From assembly GCF_000708285.2 (NCBI RefSeq), contig NZ_JAUG01000051.1:1-34426 (forward strand): a DNA stretch of 34,426 nucleotides, read 5' to 3'. The position numbers and the translations under genes are program-made. Under the pieces are notes generated by a model. The model was not told where the DNA came from, searched no databases, and saw only the letters and a program-made list of their open reading frames with translations. This document shows, one piece after another, positions 24,690 through 32,399 of this stretch; the first letter of the stretch is position 1, and each line of letters begins with the position of its first letter. This DNA comes from Pedobacter borealis DSM 19626 (GTDB taxonomy: Bacteria > Bacteroidota > Bacteroidia > Sphingobacteriales > Sphingobacteriaceae).

Positions 24690-24780
24690 CAGTCAGATGT
24701 TACCATCTGACTGATAAAGTAAACTAAATGCTTATTGTCTCTGAGAAAGAGATTAAGTGTCAGATAGTAATATCTGACAC
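24690..24780. repeat. Pair of perfect 10-bp palindromes in inverse orientation
   Basis: First stem CAGTCAGATG/CATCTGACTG with loop TTAC (24690-24713). Second stem GTGTCAGATA/TATCTGACAC with loop GTAA (24757-24780). The loops are reverse complements and the stems share TCAGAT, so these are two inverted copies 43 bp apart, like paired REP elements. Just before them ATTTGTGCAGTC is repeated in tandem (24671-24694). Confidence 0.8.
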
Positions 24781-24802
24781 CACTAAAATATGATATCCAG
24801 GC

Positions 24803-25033
24803 TTAAAAAGGCTCGGAATGAAAAATTTCGAGGTTAATACAGCGCAAACCAATACTGTTAAAAAGTTCGGTGATTTCTTTTGTCCAATCTCTTGGCGAAT
24901 CTACCCTGAGGATTTTATCAGAATCCCATAAATCGATATTCCATTTAATTTCTTTGAACTGGCTGTTCAGCAATGGGCTGATTACGTTTAACTCGTTATC
25001 CGTGGATACATTTGTTTTGAAAACGGCTATCAT
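24803..25033 (-). CDS. Unrecognised small protein (76 aa)
   Basis: The pattern of secondary structure (strand IAVFKTNV, helix NELNVISPLLNSQ, strand EIKWNIDLWDSDKILRVDS, helix ITELFNSIG, strand LRCINLEIF) suggests a ferredoxin-like beta-alpha-beta fold similar to heavy-metal-associated domains, but the CxxC metal site is absent. Proteins of this type are common in Bacteroidota without known function. It stands alone between palindromes and the decayed sigma/FecR region. Confidence 0.6.
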   Translation of the reverse strand: MIAVFKTNVSTDNELNVISPLLNSQFKEIKWNIDLWDSDKILRVDSPRDWTKEITELFNSIGLRCINLEIFHSEPF

Positions 25034-25172
25034 ATAGAAAAGTTTTTAGGTTTGTTGGAATTGTAGACGTACAACTTTAGAAATTACTTTAAATAGGATT
25101 GATTTTTTTTATCTTTTTATTTGAACCAATCTGTTTAGTCGCTTTAACGATAGCTCTGCAAAAAATAAAATA

Positions 25173-25375
25173 ATGGATTATGAGAGTTGATCGTAAAAAT
25201 ACAATCTGATGAGCTAGGTAAGGCCAGCTTACTTGCGGCATTAGAAAAATTGACCCTTCAACAAGGAAAATTGATTCAATTGTGGTTTTATGATGGTTAG
25301 GGTTATGAAGAAGTAGCTAAAAGAAGATAATTAAGTGTTTGGACAGCATAGGACCGTTTATGACGTCTTGAATTC
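25173..25375 (+). pseudogene. Decayed C-terminal half of an ECF sigma factor
   Basis: Reading from 25184 gives ELIVKIQSDELGKASLLAAL, then EKLTLQQGKLIQLWFYDG, a stop codon, GYEEVAKRR, a stop codon, LSVWTA and further stops. This parallels the intact sigma factor at 13096 (ELIVKIQSDDLVKRRLSQAL, GKLSLQQRKLIQLRFYEG, LSYEDIARL, MTVRTAY). Just before, a one-base loss separates MDYE from ELIV. At least four in-frame stops and a frameshift show an old pseudogene. Regions 1-3 are missing. Confidence 0.8.
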
Positions 25376-25505
25376 CCCCGTGCACACTTTAAATTTTAGT
25401 AGTTTCCAATTGCATTTTAAGGCTATTTTAAAATAAAACTAGAAAAAAGCAAAAAAACTTGGTAAAAGTTTAAGGTTCTGCACACTGATATTAAAAGTGA
25501 GAGCA

Positions 25506-25599
25506 ATGATTGACGGGTATATATACCCAGAAGATTTTTTTAATTAATGATACCTTTAAGCAATATTGCGAAAGTAGCAGCAAAAACTGTGATCAGTGA
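25506..25599 (+). pseudogene. Decayed N-terminus of a FecR anti-sigma factor
   Basis: From the ATG the frame reads MIDGYIYPEDFF, then is lost at a run of seven Ts. One T fewer restores DFLINDTFKQYCESSSKNC. Together these match the N-terminus of the intact FecR at 13011 (MINDYLQPEDFLMDDTFKKYCEGSDERC). The homology stops at a TGA and the rest of the gene is gone. Its position after the sigma relic mirrors the intact locus. No other gene is seen in 25034-25713. Confidence 0.8.
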
Positions 25600-25600
25600 T

Positions 25601-25682
25601 ACAGGTCTTAAATCTATAACAGCTGTTCCACAATATTAAACTTAATTCTTTTAAATTAATTTTATAGCTTTCTAAGACCTGT
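25601..25682. repeat. Inverted repeat upstream of the GH110 gene
   Basis: ACAGGTCTTA (25601-25610) and TAAGACCTGT (25673-25682) are perfect 10-bp inverted copies around a 62-bp AT-rich centre. The pair lies between the FecR relic and the galactosidase start and may be a hairpin in its leader or an end scar of the deletion. Confidence 0.5.
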
Positions 25683-25713
25683 AAGATCTGAATTATTATC
25701 ATAACACACACAA

Positions 25714-27525
25714 ATGAAAAAATATTTTATTGCCTTATTCTTATGCATTGGTCATCAGCTGCATGCCCAAACCATTGATGTTACCCAATTTGGTGCCAAG
25801 CCCAACAGTTTTGCCGATGCTACTGCAAGTGTGAGAAAAGCTATTGATGCTACTAAAGGGCAAGCTAAATCTGTACTTAATTTCCCGAAAGGGAGGTATG
25901 ATTTTTGGCCAGATAGCGCTACCGAAACACATTATTACATCTCCAACACATCCTCAGAAGAAGAAGTACCGGTAAAAAAACAAAGTGTCGGCTTATACCT
26001 AAAAGATCTAAAGAATGTGACTTTAGAAGGTAATGGATCTGTTTTTATCTTTCATGGGAAAATGATCACCTGGGTGATCGATGGTAGCGAAAACATCAGA
26101 TTGCAAAATCTATCAATTAACTATGAGCGCCCCGGTATGTCAGAAATGACTTTGCAAGAGATTACACCAATATCAATTATAGCTAACATTCATCCTGACA
26201 GTAAATTTGCCATTGTGAATGGTCGATTGGAATGGTACGGCGAAAAATGGATTGCTAAAAACCACCATGCGGTACTCATAAGGCCAAGTGCAGGCACTTT
26301 ATTTTATAGCAATTGGGAAGCTTTTTCCAAAAGTAAAGCTGAAAACATAGGCCCGCTTAAGGTAAAATTTAATGGCGATTTTTCAAAATTTAGGGCACAA
26401 CCCGGTGATGTATTAACTGTTAGAGACCGTTACCGCGATTATGTGGGCGCATTTAATAACCGCTCTAAAAATATCAGCCTGCACAATATTAAAATGTATT
26501 CAATGCATGGTTTAGGCATTGTATCTCAATTTTCCGAAAACTTAAATTACGACAGTGTTTTTGTAGCGCCAGAATCAGGAAGCGGCCGTGTAATTGCTTC
26601 GTCGGCAGATGGCATGCATTTTTCGGGTTGCAAAGGGCAAATTACCATCAATAATTGCCGGTTTAACGGTTTGCACGATGATCCGGTTAATGTACATGGT
26701 ACACATTTAAAGGTAAGTGAAATTGTATCGCCCAACAGTTTAAAATTAAAGTTTATGCATCATCAGAGTTATGGGTTTACTGCTTTTATACCTGGCGACA
26801 CGGTAGCCTATTTGCACAGTGCCGCACTACAGATTTTTGCCCAGGGAGTGATCAAAACCGCCAAACTAGTTTCAGAAAGGGAGATGCTGATAGAAATGGA
26901 AAAACCATTTTCGAGCGAACTTAAAGTGGGTGATGCTTTAGAAAACATAACCTGGACTCCATCAGTAAAAATTACAAATTCAAGGTTTGAGGGAACTATA
27001 TCACGGGGAACGCTGATTACAACTCGGCGCAAGGTGCTGATAGAGAACAACGTATATTATCGTACCGGCATGCATGCCATCCTGATTGAAAATGATGCCA
27101 TGGGCTGGTATGAATCGGGCCCCGTAACCGATGTAACCATTCGCAACAACCAGTTTATAGAATGTGGTTTTAATAGCGCGCCCGATAGCTACGCCATTAA
27201 GATTAATCCCGAAAACCGTGAGCTGGTAAAAAAATACTACGTACACCGAAACATCAGGATCGAAAACAATACTTTTAAACTGTACGATTATCCTTTATTA
27301 TCGGCAAAAAGCACAAATGGACTAACTTTTATCAATAATAAGATAGAAAGATCAGATTTTATGCCATCAGGTAAAAAACGTCCAGCATTTAACTTTTTAG
27401 CCTGTACAGGTATTCGGATTAAGAACAATCAGTTCGGTGCAGAAAAACCAGAAATACGATTGAAGGAAATGCTTGAAGATGATATCAAATCAGACATTAA
27501 GTTCGAAATTCCTGTTAAAAATTAA
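25714..27525 (+). CDS. Secreted GH110-like alpha-1,3-galactosidase (right-handed beta-helix)
   Basis: 603 residues, close to the usual length of glycoside hydrolase family 110. A signal peptide (MKKYFIALFLCIGHQLHAQ) leads to an N-terminal beta-helix start DVTQFGAKPNSFADATASVRKA, as in pectin-lyase-like folds. GH110-type signatures are FPKGRYDFWPD (57-67), DGMHFSGCKGQITINNCRF from Asp299 and HDDPVNVHG with Asp322 and Asp323; the repeated asparagine-rich turns (ITINNCRF, VLIENNVYY, VTIRNNQF, IRIENNTF, LTFINNK) mark helix rungs. Known family members cleave terminal alpha-1,3-linked galactose, for example from blood-group B type or algal glycans. The exact substrate here is unknown. Directly upstream lie relics of a sigma/FecR pair, suggesting it was once part of a regulated uptake locus. 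Confidence 0.8.
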   Translation: MKKYFIALFLCIGHQLHAQTIDVTQFGAKPNSFADATASVRKAIDATKGQAKSVLNFPKGRYDFWPDSATETHYYISNTSSEEEVPVKKQSVGLYLKDLKNVTLEGNGSVFIFHGKMITWVIDGSENIRLQNLSINYERPGMSEMTLQEITPISIIANIHPDSKFAIVNGRLEWYGEKWIAKNHHAVLIRPSAGTLFYSNWEAFSKSKAENIGPLKVKFNGDFSKFRAQPGDVLTVRDRYRDYVGAFNNRSKNISLHNIKMYSMHGLGIVSQFSENLNYDSVFVAPESGSGRVIASSADGMHFSGCKGQITINNCRFNGLHDDPVNVHGTHLKVSEIVSPNSLKLKFMHHQSYGFTAFIPGDTVAYLHSAALQIFAQGVIKTAKLVSEREMLIEMEKPFSSELKVGDALENITWTPSVKITNSRFEGTISRGTLITTRRKVLIENNVYYRTGMHAILIENDAMGWYESGPVTDVTIRNNQFIECGFNSAPDSYAIKINPENRELVKKYYVHRNIRIENNTFKLYDYPLLSAKSTNGLTFINNKIERSDFMPSGKKRPAFNFLACTGIRIKNNQFGAEKPEIRLKEMLEDDIKSDIKFEIPVKN

Positions 27526-27647
27526 TGAGTGCCAATGGTAATTATTGTGTGTATTTGCTGAATAAATAGTTTATTGTTTGTTTTTTTAAATGAATTGCAC
27601 GCTTTGCCATCTGCTATATTTTTTCTTACCTTCAGATTTTAAGGCTG

Positions 27648-28133
27648 ATGGTAAAAGATGAAATGATTTTGTATAAAAAGGCTTGGGACTCTGGCAATTG
27701 TTCATGTATGGTCAGTCTGTTTTTGTTTTCATTTATTTTTATGGTCGTTGTTTCCTTTTTTTCGGAAGAAAAAGAGGCCTTATCCATCTCGCTTTATGCT
27801 TCTGCGATACTAACTTTTATATTAGTAACCGTAAGAGTAGTGGGTTATTGGGCTAAGCGTGAAGAAAACACAGTGCTACTAACGGTATGTGAAGAAGGAC
27901 TTCATTACTATGAGCATACTGCCCTTATTCAATGGAAAGTTATAACCGATATACAGATTGTTGACCGTAAGCTTTCGGTTTCTGTTGGCGCCTCACCTGC
28001 ATTGGATTTTACATTAAATTTATTGGACACCGACCTGCAGGAAACGTTCGACGATTTCTGGCAGTTGCTTAACCGGTATTATTATCCCAAAACCGTTTAT
28101 ATCTATGAATCTTCAGTTTCTTGTGGCTGCTAA
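27648..28133 (+). CDS. Unrecognised membrane protein with two N-terminal spans (161 aa)
   Basis: Two membrane segments (CMVSLFLFSFIFMVVVSFF and ISLYASAILTFILVTVRVVGYW) are followed by a ~90-residue soluble part beginning LTVCEEGLHYYEHTALIQWKVITDIQI. That arrangement resembles YcxB-like or bacterial PH-like membrane proteins, where a W-centred strand follows a short membrane hairpin. The similarity is of pattern only. It ends in VSCGC. The next gene starts 11 bp after its stop codon, so the two are probably co-transcribed. Confidence 0.6.
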   Translation: MVKDEMILYKKAWDSGNCSCMVSLFLFSFIFMVVVSFFSEEKEALSISLYASAILTFILVTVRVVGYWAKREENTVLLTVCEEGLHYYEHTALIQWKVITDIQIVDRKLSVSVGASPALDFTLNLLDTDLQETFDDFWQLLNRYYYPKTVYIYESSVSCGC

Positions 28134-28144
28134 ATAATTCATTG

Positions 28145-28759
28145 ATGAAACCTGAATATATAACGATATTACCTGATGATATAGGTGTAAATTATGCAGA
28201 CGATCCTTTGTGGCAACGAATTTATGACTATTCGCCGGATAATGAAGATTTTGCAATCCCTTTTTCGCGGAAATTAGCTGTTACTGAGGGCTGGACAAGA
28301 CGGTTTACTTTACTGGCGATAGCAGAGTATAAGCGTTTTGTGTATCTCTGCTGCATATCGCAGAACGGTGCATCGCCTTCTATTGTGGTTGATAAGGTAT
28401 GGCATATGCATCTGCTATATACGGTAGAGTACTGGGAGAAATTCTGCCCATTGGTTTTGGGTCGGAATTTACACCATTATCCCAACGTGGGGGGGATTGT
28501 GGAATACAATAAACATCAGGATTGGTATTTGGAAACATTAAAACTTTATCTGTTTATTTTCAAAGAAAATCCTCCTCCTGATTTTTGGAGAATACCCAAG
28601 GATATTTTACCATATTTATTAGATAAGAAAGATGCCACCTCTTCACAAAACAGTAAGAAATCGTTTTACAATAGAATTATATGCATCATAATACGTAGAT
28701 TTCAATTTCTCAGTAATTTTAGGGGTATGACAGATAAAGAGCGGAAAAAATCGGTGTAA
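28145..28759 (+). CDS. GRDP-like (DUF1399-type) conserved protein
   Basis: 204 residues. The segment EYKRFVYLCCISQNGASPS, then VDKVWHMHLLYTVEYWEKFC is the core of the glycine-rich-domain-containing-protein-like family, whose motif is a VDxxWHxHxL box followed by YW. Biochemical function is unknown. The gene follows the two-span membrane protein closely. A frame open to 28121 overlaps the preceding stop codon; the ATG at 28145 was taken. The C-terminus is basic (RKKSV) and rich in Arg and Ile, with no signal peptide or clear membrane span. Confidence 0.65.
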   Translation: MKPEYITILPDDIGVNYADDPLWQRIYDYSPDNEDFAIPFSRKLAVTEGWTRRFTLLAIAEYKRFVYLCCISQNGASPSIVVDKVWHMHLLYTVEYWEKFCPLVLGRNLHHYPNVGGIVEYNKHQDWYLETLKLYLFIFKENPPPDFWRIPKDILPYLLDKKDATSSQNSKKSFYNRIICIIIRRFQFLSNFRGMTDKERKKSV

Positions 28760-28947
28760 ACGACTTTAAGCCATTATTCCTCATAAACGAAGAACAAGAA
28801 GTACCCTTTCGATATCAAAATAGGTATGAACGACACCTTATAAATTAACTTAACACATAAGGAATTTAAGAAAATATAAGGCTATTGAGCTTATATGAAC
28901 CTTATATGTGTTATGGTTCAATTAAAAAAACCTTCGTCGAATTATTC

Positions 28948-29919
28948 TTATTTCCGCGTAAAATCATCCATTAACTTCATGGTAATCAATGCATCTTCGC
29001 CACTGCATGGATTTTCTCTTTTGCCTAAAAAGTAATCAACTACTTTTTCAATCATAGGTTGCTGTACATGCTGCAAAGGCTCGAACATAAATTCTTCCGT
29101 TTGATCAGTTGTAACCGTGATTTTATTGCCAAACATTGGGAAACTGATGTTACCATTTGAACCATAAATCACGCAAATATCGGCCTGATCTTGTGCGGCA
29201 ACAGAGAAACACCAGGTACCGCTGAAAACAACTCCATTTTTGAAATGGATATTTCCCGCAACCAGATCATCAACCTCAGTGTTTTCCTGTTGTCTGGAGG
29301 CAACACCCATGGCATTTTTTACAGCACCGAAATAATAAGTCATGAGATCTAATTGGTGAGGAGCCAGGTCATGAAATAAACCACCACCAGAAATGGCTGG
29401 ATTGATCCGCCAATTATTGGCTGTTTTGGCAATTAGTGCAGGGTTAGGCGGCTGGAGCATTTTTAACCGGACTAAACGAACATCGCCAATGGTATGTTCA
29501 GCCAATAGTTCTTTAACTTTTAAGAACATTGGTTGTGCACGGCGGTAATGGGCCACGCAAAGCTTTATCTTTAGCTGATTAGCAGCGTCAGTCATGCGTT
29601 GAGCAGCATTAGCATCTAAAGTCATGGGTTTTTCTACATATACCGGCTTGCCAGCTTTTAAAGCCTCGATGGTATAAGCTTCGTGCTGTAAAGGTGGGGT
29701 AGCAATGTAAATGGCATTAACCTCCGGATCGTTAATCAGTTGAGCGGCATTGTCATACCATTTCGGAACATTGTGTCTTTTTGCATAATCTGCTGCTTTG
29801 GTACTATCACGGCGCATTACGGCCACCAATTTAGAATTGGCTACCTTATTAAAAGCTGGCCCACTTTTTACTTCGGTCACATCTCCACAGCCAATAATGC
29901 CCCATCTGATTTCTTCCAT
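28948..29919 (-). CDS. Gfo/Idh/MocA-family NAD(P)-dependent oxidoreductase
   Basis: 323 residues from the chosen ATG. The Rossmann N-terminus IRWGIIGCGDVTEVKSGPAF binds NAD(P), and VYVEKPMTL is the family's EKP motif, with Lys serving in catalysis. HYRRAQPMFLKVKELL and GGGLFHDLAPHQLDLMTYYFG are typical of the C-terminal domain. Such enzymes oxidise or reduce sugars, inositols or related compounds; the substrate is not evident. A frame open to 29976 adds 19 residues unlike the family, so the ATG at 29919 is preferred. The gene stands alone on this strand between divergent and convergent neighbours. Confidence 0.92.
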   Translation of the reverse strand: MEEIRWGIIGCGDVTEVKSGPAFNKVANSKLVAVMRRDSTKAADYAKRHNVPKWYDNAAQLINDPEVNAIYIATPPLQHEAYTIEALKAGKPVYVEKPMTLDANAAQRMTDAANQLKIKLCVAHYRRAQPMFLKVKELLAEHTIGDVRLVRLKMLQPPNPALIAKTANNWRINPAISGGGLFHDLAPHQLDLMTYYFGAVKNAMGVASRQQENTEVDDLVAGNIHFKNGVVFSGTWCFSVAAQDQADICVIYGSNGNISFPMFGNKITVTTDQTEEFMFEPLQHVQQPMIEKVVDYFLGKRENPCSGEDALITMKLMDDFTRK

Positions 29920-29992
29920 TATATAATCGATTTGAAAGGCTGAATTTAGAAAATATTGCCTGGAAAATATGCTCAATCGATAGAAAGCTTTG

Positions 29993-30029
29993 TAAAAAAG
30001 AAAAGGGATTCACTTTGGGAGTGATCCCT
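29993..30029 (-). terminator. Terminator-like hairpin on the minus strand
   Basis: On the minus strand AGGGATCACT pairs with AGTGAATCCCT (30004-30029, one unpaired base) and is followed by TTTTCTTTTTT. A second hairpin ATTCCGG/CCGGAAT is at 30051-30072. No gene on that strand precedes it, so either an unannotated short transcript ends here or the hairpins act in the oxidoreductase leader. Confidence 0.5.
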
Positions 30030-30195
30030 AATCAACTAACCAAACAAACTATTCCGGAAACCACGCCGGAATCAATTTATAAACGAAAGAATTAGGAGAT
30101 TGTTTTAATGGTTTTGTCTATTTAGTGTATTTTTTTAAAAAGAAAAATAAAACCTTTATCCGGAATTATAGCCTTCCTTTTTTTAGCTTTGTATT

Positions 30196-30393
30196 ATGCA
30201 AAATCTTTCCAAGAAGCTTCAGATTGATCTTATAGAACTTAAGGCAAAATATGCCTTTATTATGGATGAACTGGAAGTAACATTTGCGGATGCTTACCTG
30301 TCGAAATTGCAAGCTAAACAACGCCTGGCCGAGCAGATGATGATAGAAATGGAGAGGATATTGGCTGGCGAAGCCGGAGCGCATGAAAACTAA
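30196..30393 (+). CDS. Unrecognised small helical protein (65 aa)
   Basis: The sequence is almost wholly alpha-helical and charged (LQIDLIELKAKYAFIMDELE, KLQAKQRLAEQMMIEMERIL), with no cysteine or membrane span. No family recognised. It could be a small adaptor or coiled-coil protein. TAGCTTTG just before the ATG (30184-30191) resembles a -7 promoter element, but it is so close that the transcript would be nearly leaderless. Existence as a gene is likely but not certain. Confidence 0.5.
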   Translation: MQNLSKKLQIDLIELKAKYAFIMDELEVTFADAYLSKLQAKQRLAEQMMIEMERILAGEAGAHEN

Positions 30394-30446
30394 CTTACCA
30401 AGATAAAGAGATAGTTTTTGATATTAACCTTAAGGATTTAACCGAT

Positions 30447-31261
30447 ATGAAATTATGCTCTTTTTTAATACTAAGCATTTGCCTTTTGGGCGCTTGTTCA
30501 CCTAAGATCAACGGACAAGCTGAATCAAAGCGCAGTAATGTACTGCGCATCATGTCTTATAACCTTCACCATTGTAACCCTCCATCAAAAGAGAAAGAAG
30601 GCCTAATTGATGTTGATGCCATTGCCAAGCGATAGCACAACAAAAACCTGATCTTGTGGCTTTACAAGAAGTAGATGTGAATACCAAAAGATCGGGCAGT
30701 ATTAACCAAGCTGTTGTGCTGGCCACCAAATTGAAGATGAATTTTTATTTTGGTAAAGCGATAGACCATGATGGGGGTGACTATGGCGTAGCCATTTTAT
30801 CGCGCTTTCCTTTATCTTCACAGCAGACTTTTATGTTGCCTAAAAATAAAGATGTCAAAGCAGAACAAAGGGTTTTGGCCATTGCAACTGCCGAAATTGC
30901 CAAAGGCGTTTTTATCCGTTTTGCTTCTACCCATCTTGATGCGCAACGCCCGGAAGATAACCGTATCCTTCAAGCTAAGGAGATTAATCGGTTAACAGCA
31001 AAAGAAACCCTGCCGCTAATTGTTGCAGGTGATTTAAACGCCGATCCGAGTTTAGAAAGCATTAAAATATTCGATTCTAACTTTACCAGAACATGTAGCA
31101 ATTGTGGTTTTACCATTCCTGTGATCAACCCGCGGAAAACAATTGATCATATTGGCTTTAAAACAGGAAATCTTTTTAAAATTGTTTCACACGAGGTTAT
31201 TTCTGAGCGTTATGCTTCTGATCATTTGCCTATCGTTGCAGTGCTCGAATTGAAAAAATAG
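30447..31261 (+). pseudogene. Frameshifted endonuclease/exonuclease/phosphatase-family lipoprotein
   Basis: The first frame (30447-30635) has a lipoprotein signal (LLGACSPK) and MSYNLHHCNPP with the catalytic-site Asn, then stops at TAG after VDAIAKR. The other frame resumes exactly there: AIAQQKPDLVALQEVDVNTK, then DGGDYGVAILSRFPL, ASTHLD, VAGDLNADP, TIDHIGFK and SERYASDHLPIVAVL, which are all the motifs of the EEP phosphoesterase fold. One base is missing in the codon near 30627-30629. Everything downstream is intact, so the break is recent or is a sequencing error. The intact family hydrolyses phosphodiester or phosphomonoester bonds with a metal ion; the anchor would place this one in the cell envelope. 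Confidence 0.8.
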
Positions 31262-31280
31262 CGAAACCATACGATTTACG

Positions 31281-32234
31281 CTACCTCTTTTTTAAAGCAG
31301 GAGGTATGCTAAAAGTGGGTTTTTTGTCGGCATCTTTAAAGTCTACTTCCATAAAGTAGCGCTTTTGTTTAATGATGTAATTTTCTATAAACCACAAAAT
31401 ATCAGGCAGGTTTTCAACCATTGGTGATCCTGCTATTTCGTGTCCCATACCTTGTACATACTGAAAATAATATGGATACCCATTTTTTTTGAAGGTGCGT
31501 GCCAGGTACTTGGAGCCAAAAAAGCCCCTGTTAAGTAATTTCACTTTGTTATAGGGTACAAGTTTATCGGCTGTGCCATGAAAAAGCATTGTAGGTGCTG
31601 GTGGCATAGCATATTTTGGTGCACCATGATAACTTAATATTGCTCCGGCAAAAGAAATTACACCTTTGTATTGAAAATGCTGTGGCAGTTTAGCCGATAA
31701 CGCTGTCGCATTCCGCTTGTTATAGTCGGCATGTAGTGCAGTAATAGCGCCCGCACTTGATCCCGATAGGATGATCATAGCCGTATCGATACCGAGTTCT
31801 TTTGCATTTTTAAGCAGATAAGCTGTTGCGTCGAAAACATCAGTCGTAGCGGTATCAATAGCAGCTTTTAAATTTGAAGTATTAAAGGGACTGGGAAATT
31901 TCTTTCCTTTAAGGCCTAATCTATAATCAACAGACACCACTTTAAAACCATGCCCTATCAAAGTATTAAAGTATTGATCAAATAACTTACTGTCTCTATG
32001 GCCCATTACAAAGCCACCACCAAATACAAAAAGTACTGTTGGCTTAGTTTCTGTTATTTTACCACTGTAATAAATATCTAACTTTAGTGCGCCTGAATCT
32101 GTTTGCGAAAATATTTTAGTATCTACATGATATTTTTTATCCTTGAGTACAATCTGCCCAATTGAGGATAGAGAACTGAATAAAAGCGTGAGGAACAGCA
32201 AGCTTAGCGGATATACTTTGTTATTGGGCATCAT
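31281..32234 (-). CDS. Secreted alpha/beta-hydrolase (carboxylesterase-like)
   Basis: 317 residues from the ATG chosen. After a signal peptide (PLSLLFLTLLFSSLSSIGQ) comes an alpha/beta-hydrolase fold: oxyanion-hole motif FVFGGGFVMGHRD, nucleophile elbow GSSAGA (Ser), acid in HGTADKLVPY (Asp) and catalytic His in GMGHE. The GGGF motif is the HGGG-type element of BD-FAE/hormone-sensitive-lipase-like esterases, here lacking the leading His. Expected to cleave ester bonds of exported or periplasmic substrates; no substrate can be named. The frame extends to a TTG at 32267, but tandem ATGs at 32234 and 32231 lie right before the signal peptide. It converges on the frameshifted EEP gene with a 19-bp gap. 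Confidence 0.85.
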   Translation of the reverse strand: MMPNNKVYPLSLLFLTLLFSSLSSIGQIVLKDKKYHVDTKIFSQTDSGALKLDIYYSGKITETKPTVLFVFGGGFVMGHRDSKLFDQYFNTLIGHGFKVVSVDYRLGLKGKKFPSPFNTSNLKAAIDTATTDVFDATAYLLKNAKELGIDTAMIILSGSSAGAITALHADYNKRNATALSAKLPQHFQYKGVISFAGAILSYHGAPKYAMPPAPTMLFHGTADKLVPYNKVKLLNRGFFGSKYLARTFKKNGYPYYFQYVQGMGHEIAGSPMVENLPDILWFIENYIIKQKRYFMEVDFKDADKKPTFSIPPALKKR

Positions 32235-32399
32235 CTGTTTTTTAGGAAAAGGTTCGCTATTAGCCAAATGGATCGGCTTTGATTTCTAAGCTAATTTATT
32301 GCATTTTCAGCTCAAGTGCAATTAAATACACGATATTCTACTCTATGGGTTTAATTTTAGATTTAAACATTAATTTAATCGGCTATAAATGCGAATGCC

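Noticed and set aside
30184..30191. TAGCTTTG as promoter of the 65-residue gene
   Set aside because: It ends 4 bp before the ATG and no -33 element was found, so it was mentioned but not listed as a promoter.
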